Origin: Melioribacter sp051488665 | GTDB taxonomy: Bacteria > Bacteroidota > Ignavibacteria > Ignavibacteriales > Melioribacteraceae | Direction: 5' to 3' | Length of the DNA stretch: 64,000 nucleotides | Assembly (NCBI RefSeq): GCF_051488665.1 | Contig: NZ_JBPSEG010000003.1 | Span: 310,001 to 374,000, forward strand | Made by a program: the position numbers and the translations under genes | Part shown: one piece after another, positions 25,942 through 33,902 of the stretch | How positions within the stretch are numbered: the stretch's first letter is position 1 | How the letters are laid out: every line of letters starts with the position of its first letter | Notes under the pieces: model-generated | What the model was told of the DNA's origin: nothing | What the model saw: the letters and a program-made list of their open reading frames with translations, nothing else | The model's database searches: none

Positions 25942-27360
25942 CTACTTCCTCTTGGGGCGATACATGTCAGTCGCTCTTCCGTAATAGAGTTCGGCGGCAA
26001 ACATCATCGTTTCGGATAATGTCGGGTGCGGATGAATAGTCAGTTCGAGGTCGTTTGCGTTTGCGCCCATTTCGATCGCAAGAGTGCCTTCGGCAATTAA
26101 GTCGCCCGCGCCGACTCCGACAATGCCGACGCCGATAATTCTTTCCGTCTCGGGATCAATTATCAATTTCGTCATGCCGTCGTTTCTGTCGAGAGTTGTG
26201 GCTCTTCCGCTTGCGCCCCAGGGGAATTTAGCCACTTCGTATTTAATTCCTTTTTCTCGAGCTTCGGTTTCCGTTATGCCCGCCCATGCCAATTCGGGAT
26301 CGGTAAAGACAACAGCCGGAATTGCATTCGGCTCGAAGGCAACTCGTTTTCCCATTATGGCTTCAACGGCTACTTTTCCTTCAGCCGCGGCTTTATGAGC
26401 CAGCATCGGATTACCGACTATATCGCCGATTGCGTAAATTTTATCGTCGTCCGTTTTCATAGTTCTGTCGACAATTACAAATCCTTTTTCATTCACTTTT
26501 ACGGATGTGTTTTCGAGTCCCAATCCTTTCGTTACCGGTTTACGTCCAACCGAAACGAGCGCTTTGTCGAAAGTCTGAACCGGGTTATCGACTTTATCGC
26601 CTTCTAATTTTACCTCAATTCCCTTTTTGGTTTCTTTAAGCTCGACTACTTTTGTATTGACGTAGATGTTTTCGAACTTTGATTTCAATCTTCTTTCCAG
26701 CACTGCAACCATATCGCGGTCGGCTCCGGGCAATAGACCCGGCATCATTTCAACTACGGTAACTTTGCTGCCAAGAGAAGCATAAACGGTGCTCAGTTCC
26801 AGACCGATATAACCTCCTCCTATAACCAATAATCTTTTCGGCACATCTTTCAGTTCGAGCGCTGCCGTCGAATCCATCACCTTGTCAGAACCGATAGAAA
26901 ACGCCGGAACGGTTGCGGGAACCGATCCTGTTGCCAGTATCGCTTTTTCGTAAATCACTTCTTCGGTTGAGCCGTCCGCTTTTTCAACCAGCAGAGTCGA
27001 AGAATTAACAAACGACGCTTTACCCTGAATATAATTTACTTTTCTTTGTTTTGATAACTGACCGAGTCCGCCGGTTAATTTACCTACGACCCCGTCTTTG
27101 AATTCTCTCAATTTGTCGATATCAATTTTGGGCTTGCCGAAATCAATTCCCCACTTCCCGGCTTCTTCGGCTTCGTTCAAAAGTTTAGCGACGTGAAGAA
27201 GAGCTTTCGAAGGGATGCAGCCTCTGTAAAGGCATACGCCTCCGGGATTTTTTTCCATATCGATCAAAGTTACTTCCATGCCGAGGTCGGCAGCCAGAAA
27301 AGCTGCGGCATAACCGCCGGGACCGGCGCCAATAACGGCTAATTGAGTTTTTGTAGACAT
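25942..27360 (-). CDS. lpdA: Dihydrolipoamide dehydrogenase (E3)
   Basis: 472 residues. FAD site GAGPGGYAAAFLA at the N-terminus; redox-active disulfide GGVCLYRGCIPSKALLH (Cys-X4-Cys); NAD site VIGGGYIGLELSTVYASLGSKVTVVE; second FAD motif YAIGDIVGNPMLAHKA; and the C-terminal His-Glu pair in TIHPHPTLSE. It reoxidises dihydrolipoamide of the pyruvate dehydrogenase complex and passes electrons to NAD+. Last gene of the aceE-aceF-lpdA operon. Confidence 0.97.
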   Translation of the reverse strand: MSTKTQLAVIGAGPGGYAAAFLAADLGMEVTLIDMEKNPGGVCLYRGCIPSKALLHVAKLLNEAEEAGKWGIDFGKPKIDIDKLREFKDGVVGKLTGGLGQLSKQRKVNYIQGKASFVNSSTLLVEKADGSTEEVIYEKAILATGSVPATVPAFSIGSDKVMDSTAALELKDVPKRLLVIGGGYIGLELSTVYASLGSKVTVVEMMPGLLPGADRDMVAVLERRLKSKFENIYVNTKVVELKETKKGIEVKLEGDKVDNPVQTFDKALVSVGRKPVTKGLGLENTSVKVNEKGFVIVDRTMKTDDDKIYAIGDIVGNPMLAHKAAAEGKVAVEAIMGKRVAFEPNAIPAVVFTDPELAWAGITETEAREKGIKYEVAKFPWGASGRATTLDRNDGMTKLIIDPETERIIGVGIVGVGAGDLIAEGTLAIEMGANANDLELTIHPHPTLSETMMFAAELYYGRATDMYRPKRK

Positions 27361-27397
27361 TTAACTTCCGATTTTATTTAAAAATTATTTTTATATA

Positions 27398-29020
27398 TCA
27401 ACCTTCAAGCGTCAATAAAAACGGATTTTCGAGAGCTTCTACGATCCAACGCAAAAATCGAATACCGTCGGCTCCGTCGATAATTCTGTGGTCGTACGAC
27501 AGCGAAAGCGGCATCATTAATCTTGGTTCGAACTTGCCGTCTATATATACCGGCTCGTAAGAAGACCTCGAAACTCCGAGAATTGCGACTTCCGGGGAAT
27601 TAACTATCGGAGTAAAATAAGTGCCGCCGATTCCGCCGAGATTCGAGATTGTAAAATTTCCTCCCTGCATATCTTCGAGAGTTAATTTTTTGTCGCGCGC
27701 TTTTTTGGAAATTTCGGCAAGTTCTATCGAGATTTCAAGAATGTTCTTTTTGTCGGCGTCTTTTATAACCGGCACGAGCAAGCCTTTGTCGGTGTCGACG
27801 GCGACTCCGATATTAAAATATTTCTTATAGACGATTTCGCTTTTCTGCATATCGACGCTGGCGTTGAACTGAGGAAATACTTTTAAAGCCGACGCCGCAA
27901 CTTTAATCAGAATAGCAGTAATTGTAAGCTTGCCTCCCGCGGCTTCCACTTTCTTCGAATATTCTTTTCTTACTTTTTCAAGATTCGTAATATCCGCTTT
28001 GTCGAATTGCGTTACATGCGGAATTGTCGACCATGCGTACGATAAATGTTCTGCTGTCTTTCTGCGGACGTTGTTCATTTGAACGCGTTCGACCTCGCCC
28101 CATTTGGAAAAATCAGGCAAAGGCTCCTGAACGAGTCCCGGCGCGGATATTTGACCGGACTGCAATTTCTTGTTCAAATTTTTTGCAAACGCTTTTACGT
28201 CCTCTATTGTAATCCTGCCGCTTTTACCGGAGCCTACCACCTGATGAATATCGATCCCGATTTCTCGGGCAAATCTTCTAACGGACGGAGCCGCAGGCAC
28301 AATATTCTTGACAATATCGCGTGGTATATCGATAACCTGAGGCATATGAGTATGTTCTTTTACAGGCTGCTGCGGTTGTTCTACCGTCTTTTCCGCTTTA
28401 GCGGCGGGCTTTGATTCCGGCGCAGCTTCTTTGGCAGAGGGTTTCGAAGTTGTTTCTATCAGAAATACCGTCTGTCCTACTTTGACGGTATCGCCGTCTT
28501 TGACTTTCACTTCTTTAACTGTGCCGGCGTATTCCGAAGGCACTTCGACGGTTGCTTTGTCCGTTTCTATTTCCATTAGTATCTGGTCGGCTTTAATTTC
28601 ATCGCCGGGTTTGACGAGCACTTTTGCAATCTGCGCCGATTCGATATTTTCTCCGAGAACGGGCACTCTGAATTCCACAACGCTGCTTTCGGATTTATTT
28701 GCGGACGCTGTAGCTTCAGCCGGCTGCGCCTCTTCCCGTTTCTCCACGGACTGTTCAGGCTTTTTATTCGTTTCCGCCGTTTCGCTTTGTTCGACTGTAA
28801 TCACCGGCTGACCCACTTCGGCTTTATCGCCTTCTTTGACGTGCACTTTCTTTACAATTCCTGCGACTTCCGAGGGCACTTCAACCGTAGCCTTATCCGT
28901 TTCGATTTCCAGAATCACCTGATCGACTTCTACGCGGTCGCCTTCTTTAACGAGTACTTTTACTACGTCTGCCGTATTTATATTTTCACCTAAATGAGGC
29001 AACTTAAAATCTACTGTCAT
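27398..29020 (-). CDS. aceF: Pyruvate dehydrogenase E2, dihydrolipoamide acetyltransferase
   Basis: 540 residues: two N-terminal lipoyl domains, each with the lipoylation motif EIETDKATVEVPSE (near residues 40 and 158), separated by Pro/Ala/Glu-rich linkers; a peripheral-subunit-binding domain with APSVRRFAREIGIDIHQVVGSGKSGRIT (split here); and the catalytic acetyltransferase core with SYDHRIIDGADG near the end. It transfers acetyl groups to CoA and forms the core of the complex. It lies between aceE and lpdA with short gaps (32 and 37 bases). Confidence 0.96.
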   Translation of the reverse strand: MTVDFKLPHLGENINTADVVKVLVKEGDRVEVDQVILEIETDKATVEVPSEVAGIVKKVHVKEGDKAEVGQPVITVEQSETAETNKKPEQSVEKREEAQPAEATASANKSESSVVEFRVPVLGENIESAQIAKVLVKPGDEIKADQILMEIETDKATVEVPSEYAGTVKEVKVKDGDTVKVGQTVFLIETTSKPSAKEAAPESKPAAKAEKTVEQPQQPVKEHTHMPQVIDIPRDIVKNIVPAAPSVRRFAREIGIDIHQVVGSGKSGRITIEDVKAFAKNLNKKLQSGQISAPGLVQEPLPDFSKWGEVERVQMNNVRRKTAEHLSYAWSTIPHVTQFDKADITNLEKVRKEYSKKVEAAGGKLTITAILIKVAASALKVFPQFNASVDMQKSEIVYKKYFNIGVAVDTDKGLLVPVIKDADKKNILEISIELAEISKKARDKKLTLEDMQGGNFTISNLGGIGGTYFTPIVNSPEVAILGVSRSSYEPVYIDGKFEPRLMMPLSLSYDHRIIDGADGIRFLRWIVEALENPFLLTLEG

Positions 29021-29052
29021 ATCAAAAACCGAATTTATTTAATAAATAGTTT

Positions 29053-31731
29053 TTACGATTTAGCAGGATTTGGTTTTTCCGGATTAATACCGAGGTCTTT
29101 TTGAGCCTTTTTAACCAAATCGAGTTTAACTTTCTTTTCTTTGTAGAGCGAATAGAGAGTCGCATAAACGATATGCTTGGCGTCTACTTCGAAGAAATCG
29201 CGCAACGATGCTCTGCTTTCGCTTCTTCCGAATCCGTAAGTGCCGAGCGAATGGAGCTGTCCGGGCAGCCATTTTGCCAGAGCGTCTTTAATAATCTGGA
29301 CATAATCCGAAGCCGCAACGAATACGCCCGACTCGCCTTTAGTAACTTCCGAGATATAAGGCGTTTTCGGTTTTTTGTCGGGATGGAACATATTCCATCT
29401 TTCGGTTTCCTGAGCGTCGAGATGAAGATTTTTATAACTTGTAACGCTCCAGATGTCGGTGGAAACTTTATAATTTTTTTCGAGTATATCGGCTGCTTTA
29501 ATTGCTTCGTTAAGTATCGTTCCGCTTCCCAGCAAATGAGCCTTTAATTTTTGGTCTTTCATTTTGGAGGAACGGAATTTATACATTCCCTTGAGAATTC
29601 CCTCTTTAACTCCCTTAGGCATCGGAGGCTGGGGATAGTTCTCATTCATGATTGTAATGTAGTAGAAAACGTCCTCGCGTTTTTCGTACATTCTGTAAAT
29701 GCCGTCGCGTATAATAACGGCGAGCTCGTAAGCGAACGCCGGATCGTAAGCGACGAGGTTCGGAACGGGATATGCAAGCAGATGACTTTGTCCGTCCTGA
29801 TGCTGTAAGCCTTCGCCTGCAAGCGTTGTTCTTCCGGCTGTGGCTCCCAGCAAAAATCCTTTGCAACGCATATCGCCCGCAGCCCATATCAAATCGCCGA
29901 CGCGCTGCAGTCCGAACATCGAATAGAATGAAAAGAACGGAATTGTATTAATACCGTGAACGGCGTATGCCGTGCCAGCCGCAATAAACGAGGACATAGC
30001 GCCGGCTTCGGTTATTCCTTCTTCGAGTATTTGTCCGTCCTTTGCTTCTTTATAATAGAGCAAACTGTCGCTGTCGACCGGTTCGTACAATTGTCCTACA
30101 TGCGAATAAATGCCCACCTGACGGAACAAAGCTTCCATTCCGAAAGTGCGGGCTTCGTCGGGAACTATCGGGACGATAAGATGACCGATTTCTTTGTCTT
30201 TCAACAGCTTGGCAAGTATTCTCACATAAACCATCGTAGTCGAAACTTCTCTGTCGTCTGTGCCTTTATAGAATTCTTCGAACAATTCTTCCGGCGGAGT
30301 TTTAATCGGCTGCGATTTAATAACGCGTTTCGGCACATAACCGCCGAGCGCTTTTCTTCTTTCTTTCAGATAACGAATTTCAGGCGAGTCTTCCGGAGGA
30401 CGATAGAAGGGCGCTTTCGAAACTTCGTCGTCGCTTATCGGAATCGAAAAACGCGTTCTGAATTCTCTCAATTCTTCTTCGTTTAGTTTTTTCTGCTGGT
30501 GTGTAATATTCTTGCCTTCGCCAGCTTCGCCGAGTCCGTATCCTTTAACCGTTTTGGCAAGAATCACTGTAGGAGCGTCTTTGTGTTCGACAGCCGCTTT
30601 ATAAGCCGCATAGACTTTTTCCGGGTCGTGACCGCCGCGTTTCATCTTCTCCAATTGCTCGTCGGTATAATGTTCGACAAGCTTGAGAAGTTCGGGGTAC
30701 TTTCCGAAGAAATGTTCCCGAACGTATTTACCGCCCCTGGTAACGTAGTTTTGCGATTCGCCGTCGATAGTTTCGTTCATTCGTTTTACAAGCAGTCCTG
30801 TTTTATCCTGTTCGAGCAACGGATCCCAATCGCTGCCCCAAATAACTTTAATCACATTCCATCCTGCTCCTCTGAAAACCGCTTCGAGTTCCTGAACAAT
30901 ATTGCCGTTTCCCCGGACGGGACCGTCGAGTCGTTGCAAGTTGCAATTAATTACAAAAATAAGGTTGTCCAGTTTTTCTCGGGCGGCAAGAGAAATGGCT
31001 CCCAGGGTTTCCGGTTCGTCCGTTTCGCCGTCGCCGATAAAAGCCCAAACTTTTTGGTCGCTCGGTTTTTTGAGACCTCTGTCTTCGAGATATCTAAGAA
31101 AGCGCGCCTGATAAATTGCCTGAATCGGTCCTAATCCCATTGATACAGTTGGGAATTCCCAGAAGTCGGGCATCAACCAGGGATGCGGGTAAGAAGAGAG
31201 ACCGCCTCCGGGTTTTAATTCCCTTCTGAAATTTTCGAGTTGTTCGACCGTCAATCTTCCTTCGAGGAAAGCGCGTGCATAAATTCCCGGCGCCGCATGT
31301 CCCTGATAATAAACAATATCGCCGTCGTGATTGCCGTCTTTTCCTCTGAAAAAATGATTAAACCCGATTTCATACAAAGTTGCCGCCGACGCGAAAGTGG
31401 AGATGTGTCCTCCGATTCCGTTTTCTTCTTTATTGGCGCGCACAACCATTGCCATTGCATTCCATCTAACAAGACTTTTAATGCGTCGTTCGATTTCGCG
31501 TCCGCCCGGAAAAGGAGGCTCTTTTTCTTTCGGTATTGTGTTGATGTGAGGGGTATTGGCGGTAAATGGAATTTCCACTCCTTTTTGATGCGCATATGTA
31601 TCGAGATTGTGTAGAAGTTCCTTAACTTTTTCCGGACCGCCGGTTTGCAATACATACTCGAGAGATTCGAGCCATTCTTGAAGTTCTATCTCGTCGAGTT
31701 CGGATAAATTTTTATTGTTATTGTCGCTCAT
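29053..31731 (-). CDS. aceE: Pyruvate dehydrogenase E1, homodimeric type
   Basis: 892 residues of the single-chain AceE type, not the alpha/beta type. Thiamine-diphosphate motif GDGETDEPETLG with the downstream NCNLQRLDGPVRGNG; N-terminal substrate region YYQGHAAPGIYARAFLEGRL; C-terminal transketolase region EGLQHQDGQSHLLA. It decarboxylates pyruvate and acetylates the lipoyl domains of E2. It is the first gene of the pyruvate dehydrogenase operon. The preference for aerobic or low-O2 growth fits with the nearby cytochrome bd. Confidence 0.96.
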   Translation of the reverse strand: MSDNNNKNLSELDEIELQEWLESLEYVLQTGGPEKVKELLHNLDTYAHQKGVEIPFTANTPHINTIPKEKEPPFPGGREIERRIKSLVRWNAMAMVVRANKEENGIGGHISTFASAATLYEIGFNHFFRGKDGNHDGDIVYYQGHAAPGIYARAFLEGRLTVEQLENFRRELKPGGGLSSYPHPWLMPDFWEFPTVSMGLGPIQAIYQARFLRYLEDRGLKKPSDQKVWAFIGDGETDEPETLGAISLAAREKLDNLIFVINCNLQRLDGPVRGNGNIVQELEAVFRGAGWNVIKVIWGSDWDPLLEQDKTGLLVKRMNETIDGESQNYVTRGGKYVREHFFGKYPELLKLVEHYTDEQLEKMKRGGHDPEKVYAAYKAAVEHKDAPTVILAKTVKGYGLGEAGEGKNITHQQKKLNEEELREFRTRFSIPISDDEVSKAPFYRPPEDSPEIRYLKERRKALGGYVPKRVIKSQPIKTPPEELFEEFYKGTDDREVSTTMVYVRILAKLLKDKEIGHLIVPIVPDEARTFGMEALFRQVGIYSHVGQLYEPVDSDSLLYYKEAKDGQILEEGITEAGAMSSFIAAGTAYAVHGINTIPFFSFYSMFGLQRVGDLIWAAGDMRCKGFLLGATAGRTTLAGEGLQHQDGQSHLLAYPVPNLVAYDPAFAYELAVIIRDGIYRMYEKREDVFYYITIMNENYPQPPMPKGVKEGILKGMYKFRSSKMKDQKLKAHLLGSGTILNEAIKAADILEKNYKVSTDIWSVTSYKNLHLDAQETERWNMFHPDKKPKTPYISEVTKGESGVFVAASDYVQIIKDALAKWLPGQLHSLGTYGFGRSESRASLRDFFEVDAKHIVYATLYSLYKEKKVKLDLVKKAQKDLGINPEKPNPAKS

Positions 31732-31781
31732 AATTAATCCCGTTTGTTCGATGTTCTAAATAATAGCTAAACTCTTATTTT

Positions 31782-31810
31782 ATTAGACAAATTTAATAAT
31801 TATCGGTCAA
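31782..31810 (-). promoter_or_regulatory. Possible promoter of the pyruvate dehydrogenase operon
   Basis: On the minus strand TTGACC (31810-31805), a 17-base spacer and TCTAAT (31787-31782). The aceE start is 51 bases downstream of the -10. A TAAATTTG element resembling the Bacteroidota -7 box overlaps the same place, so the exact promoter class is uncertain. Confidence 0.35.
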
Positions 31811-31854
31811 CTAAACTAATTAATCTATAACGTATAACTAAATAAGTAAGTTCC

Positions 31855-32739
31855 TCAGTCGGTATGACCTTCCGGCTCTGCATGAACCATAACGGTAATA
31901 TTTTTAATTTCTTCCGTAATTGCTTTTTCAACTCTGTGCGAAATTTCGTGCGCTTCTTTGATACTCAGTTGGCTTTTTACATGAATATTAATGTCGACAA
32001 ACTTGTAGGGACCGGACTCTCTAATTTTAATGTCGTGCGATTCTATGACGTCGGGCAGCCGATTGACGATATTATAAATTTTTTCGTAGAGTCCTTCGGG
32101 CGCCCTGTCGATCAAAGCGTCGAAGGATCGTTTGCCCAGACGATAGCTCACGCCCAATACGATAATCGCCACAGCGAGTCCGGCAATTGCGTCGGCATAA
32201 AAGAAGTCAAAAGACGCGCCGATTAGACCGATCAGCACGACCGACGAACTCCAGATATCGGTGGAAAAATGGAGAGCGTCGGCTTCGAGCGCCTGACTGT
32301 TATGTTTAACAGCGGCATTTTTCAACGCCCTCGAGCGCGATACGTCGACAATTATTGAAGTTATAATCACAATAAAAGCCCATACGTTGACTTCGATTTC
32401 GACTTCGTTCGTTATCAGACGCCGTATTGCTTCGTAAATTATCCAAAAGCTCGTAATGAACAATAGCAGCGTTTCGATTAAAGCGGAATAATTTTCTATT
32501 TTACCGTGTCCGTAGTGATGTTGATCGTCGGCGGGTTTGTCCGAAATATTAACGGCCAGATACGTAATTCCGGCGGCAATCAAATCGAGAGCCGAATGAA
32601 GCGCTTCGGAAATAATTCCGAGGCTGCCCGTTACAACGCCCACGATTATTTTAAACGTTGTAATCAGCAAGGCGGCAATTACGGACAAAAGCGCCACGCT
32701 CTTTTTTTCTTTAACCGCTTCCGTTTTAGTTTCGCCCAC
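31855..32739 (-). CDS. Cation diffusion facilitator (metal efflux)
   Basis: 294 residues: six membrane helices and a C-terminal cytoplasmic domain. TM2 has SEALHSALDLIAAGITYLA with the HxxxD metal site, a loop with DDQHHYGHGKIENYSAL (His/Asp-rich), and TM5 EADALHFSTDIWSS with HxxxD. These are hallmarks of zinc/iron/manganese CDF antiporters. The start is GTG at 32739, with AGG seven bases upstream. The exact metal cannot be read. Confidence 0.9.
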   Translation of the reverse strand: MGETKTEAVKEKKSVALLSVIAALLITTFKIIVGVVTGSLGIISEALHSALDLIAAGITYLAVNISDKPADDQHHYGHGKIENYSALIETLLLFITSFWIIYEAIRRLITNEVEIEVNVWAFIVIITSIIVDVSRSRALKNAAVKHNSQALEADALHFSTDIWSSSVVLIGLIGASFDFFYADAIAGLAVAIIVLGVSYRLGKRSFDALIDRAPEGLYEKIYNIVNRLPDVIESHDIKIRESGPYKFVDINIHVKSQLSIKEAHEISHRVEKAITEEIKNITVMVHAEPEGHTD

Positions 32740-32874
32740 GGATTAGCCTGTTTCTAAATACGGCGTTATGTATTGTTCAAAAAAAGATTTCATCGGTTCT
32801 TCTATATAAATAATTTTTATGTAATATTGAAATTTTCCCTGCGTGAGACTGAATAAAAAACAACCGAATTTTAT

Positions 32875-33200
32875 GTCACCCGTCCCGGGTTTTTCATCTG
32901 CTTGAATGACGCCTCGCTATAGTAATGTCAACCCTCCGGGTTTATGTTTCGTTCGGAATTAATGAATTGTAATAACGAAAAAAATATTTTCGAACAACGA
33001 AATTACGACGCGAACAAATCCCGAAGGGATGAAATTATTGTAACACATCAAAACCAGCCATAACCCAACCCCGGAGGGGGTGGCATCATTGTAATTCATA
33101 CAACCCGAACGCATCTGCAAACCCCGGAGGGGTGGCATCATTGTAATTCATACAACCCGAATGCAGAAGCAAACCCCGAAGGGGTGAAATAATTTTAACA
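32875..33200 (+). repeat. Palindromic REP-like repeats with a 52-base period
   Basis: Four copies of a GC-rich palindrome, CCCGAAGGG or CCCCGGAGGGG, near 33020, 33069, 33122 and 33174, each followed by an AT-rich tail like TGGCATCATTGTAATTCATA. Corresponding bases are 51, 52 and 52 apart. Copies two and three are nearly identical over 40 bases. Two inverted relatives (ACCCGTCCCGGGT near 32880 and AACCCTCCGGGTT near 32932) lie upstream. There is no cas gene and the variable parts are only about ten bases, so it is not a CRISPR array. The 32959-33141 minus-strand frame is a shadow of these repeats. Confidence 0.75.
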
Positions 33201-33259
33201 AAACATCACTGCCATAAACAGTGACATATCAAAAAATGTCAACAAAAAACAATCAACTC
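33201..33259 (+). other. Intergenic stretch before the sulfur-operon promoter
   Basis: AT-rich sequence between the repeat array and the promoter; no gene seen. The larger gene-free area 32740-33300 contains only the repeats and the promoter. Confidence 0.5.
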
Positions 33260-33288
33260 TTGACACAATGTCCTTTTATCCTTACATT
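33260..33288 (+). promoter_or_regulatory. Promoter of the sulfur-assimilation operon
   Basis: TTGACA (33260-33265), 17 bases, TACATT (33283-33288). Transcription would start near 33295, only about six bases before the leader-peptide ATG at 33301, so the first peptide may be read from a leaderless or nearly leaderless mRNA. An inverted repeat, CGCATCATA (33289-33297) with TATGATGCG (33357-33365), begins right after the -10. Confidence 0.6.
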
Positions 33289-33300
33289 CGCATCATAAAA

Positions 33301-33393
33301 ATGAGAACAAAAGAAATGTCTTACTCCGCAGGAAATATAATTTGTTGTAACAATTGTATGATGCGCCAGGTTACTTCGAGGCGGAGGGACTGA
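33301..33393 (+). CDS. Leader peptide with Cys/Met control codons (attenuator)
   Basis: A 30-residue reading frame. It begins MRTKEMSYSAG and carries the run CCNNCMM (Cys15, Cys16, Cys19, Met20, Met21; codons 33343-33363), then ends QVTSRRRD and TGA at 33391-33393. It lies between a consensus promoter and an intrinsic terminator, before a cysteine/methionine-making operon. Three of the five control codons are Cys and two Met, as expected for a peptide whose translation senses supply of those amino acids. No SD is visible; the promoter position suggests near-leaderless translation. Too short for usual gene finders. Expression and the regulatory role are inference. Confidence 0.72.
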   Translation: MRTKEMSYSAGNIICCNNCMMRQVTSRRRD

Positions 33394-33457
33394 TATAAAT
33401 TATCCGTAAATAAAATTTTTTATACAAAGCCCTTCGCATACGAAGGGCTTTTTTATT
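33324..33457 (+). promoter_or_regulatory. Transcription attenuator of the sulfur operon
   Basis: Three competing RNA pairings can be drawn. Region 1 CTCCGC (33324-33329) pairs with region 2 GCGGAG (33381-33386). Region 2 extended, GCGGAGGG (33381-33388), pairs with region 3 CCCTTCGC (33430-33437) over eight base pairs with one G-U. Region 3 is the left arm of the terminator. A ribosome stalled at the Cys/Met codons (33343-33363) would cover region 1, freeing region 2 to pair with region 3 and open the operon. A ribosome that reaches the stop codon (33391) would cover region 2, letting the terminator form. This is the geometry of classical amino-acid attenuators. Confidence 0.7.
33426..33457 (+). 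terminator. Intrinsic terminator inside the sulfur-operon leader
   Basis: Perfect 10-bp stem AAGCCCTTCG (33427-33436) and CGAAGGGCTT (33441-33450), loop CATA, followed by TTTTATTT. It lies between the promoter and the structural genes, so it must be conditional. Confidence 0.88.
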
Positions 33458-33480
33458 TAACACAAACAATGGAGAAAAAA

Positions 33481-33594
33481 ATGAGAACCGATATTTTATA
33501 CCGGCAGAAGAAAAAGAATCCGTCATTAAAGAACCGTTTGTTCGTCAGCCTCTCCATGCCCTCCCTTATGCGCGCCTGCGCTTGTTGTTGTTAA
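33481..33594 (+). CDS. Second leader peptide, ending in a poly-cysteine run
   Basis: 37 residues starting MRTDILYRQKKK and ending MRACACCC, then TAA at 33592-33594: four Cys in the last five residues (codons TGC, GCT, TGT, TGT, TGT). The start has a clear SD, GGAG, seven bases upstream. It lies after the terminator and 74 bases before the DUF2061 gene. Short leader peptides with terminal Cys runs regulate cysteine operons by ribosome stalling in mycobacteria and relatives (polycysteine leader ORFs). The two leader peptides share the beginning MRT. Too short for routine annotation; function is inference. Confidence 0.75.
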   Translation: MRTDILYRQKKKNPSLKNRLFVSLSMPSLMRACACCC

Positions 33595-33623
33595 TCGCCC
33601 CAATAATAATCCAACTGTAAAAT

Positions 33624-33663
33624 ATTAATCCATAACTGCGGAATTAATCCGTATAACCGGAGT
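33624..33663 (+). promoter_or_regulatory. Alternative hairpins that can mask the DUF2061 ribosome-binding site
   Basis: ACTGCGG (33635-33641) can pair with CCGGAGT (33657-33663) with one mismatch, hiding the SD GGAG (33659-33662) of the gene starting at 33669. A competing hairpin, ATTAATCC (33624-33631) with GGAATTAAT (33640-33648), uses the same bases and frees the SD. Ribosomes halted at the upstream Cys codons could shift the balance. Pairing seen by eye only. Confidence 0.4.
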
Positions 33664-33668
33664 AGTCT

Positions 33669-33893
33669 ATGTATGAAAAACCGTACAGGAGTATACTTAA
33701 ATCCGTTTCGTGGCGCGTTACAGGAACTATCGATACGACGCTAATCTCTTACCTGATTACAGGCAGTATCGAAACCGCGGCGTCAATTGGCATAATCGAA
33801 ATTTTCACGAAAATGCTTCTCTACTTTCTGCACGAAAGACTATGGAATAAAATTAATATCGGGAAAAAATCGGAACCGGAATATCACATTTAG
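33669..33893 (+). CDS. DUF2061 small membrane protein, first gene of sulfur operon
   Basis: 74 residues; the family pattern KPYRSILKSVSWRVTGTIDT at the start is characteristic of DUF2061, with two hydrophobic helices after it. DUF2061 proteins are of unknown function but recur beside sulfate-assimilation genes, so a link to sulfur metabolism or sulfate entry is reasonable. SD GGAG seven bases upstream. It is followed by cysH after 9 bases. Confidence 0.85.
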   Translation: MYEKPYRSILKSVSWRVTGTIDTTLISYLITGSIETAASIGIIEIFTKMLLYFLHERLWNKINIGKKSEPEYHI

Positions 33894-33902
33894 GAGAAAT
33901 AA

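Noticed and set aside
28431..28811. Plus-strand frame of 126 residues in aceF
   Set aside because: Antisense shadow of lipoyl-domain and linker codons.
32959..33141. 60-residue minus-strand reading frame
   Set aside because: It simply reads through the REP-like repeats and has no ribosome-binding site.
33020..33200. CRISPR array
   Set aside because: Repeats are short palindromes with semi-conserved tails; variable portions are only about ten bases and there are no cas genes.
33374..33395. GAGGCGGAGGGACTG resembles the 5' core of the SAM-I (S-box) riboswitch
   Set aside because: The remaining S-box core (for example GGCAACC and AAGGTGC segments) is not found, and the same bases are explained by the leader-peptide attenuator as codons 26-30, region 2 and the stop.
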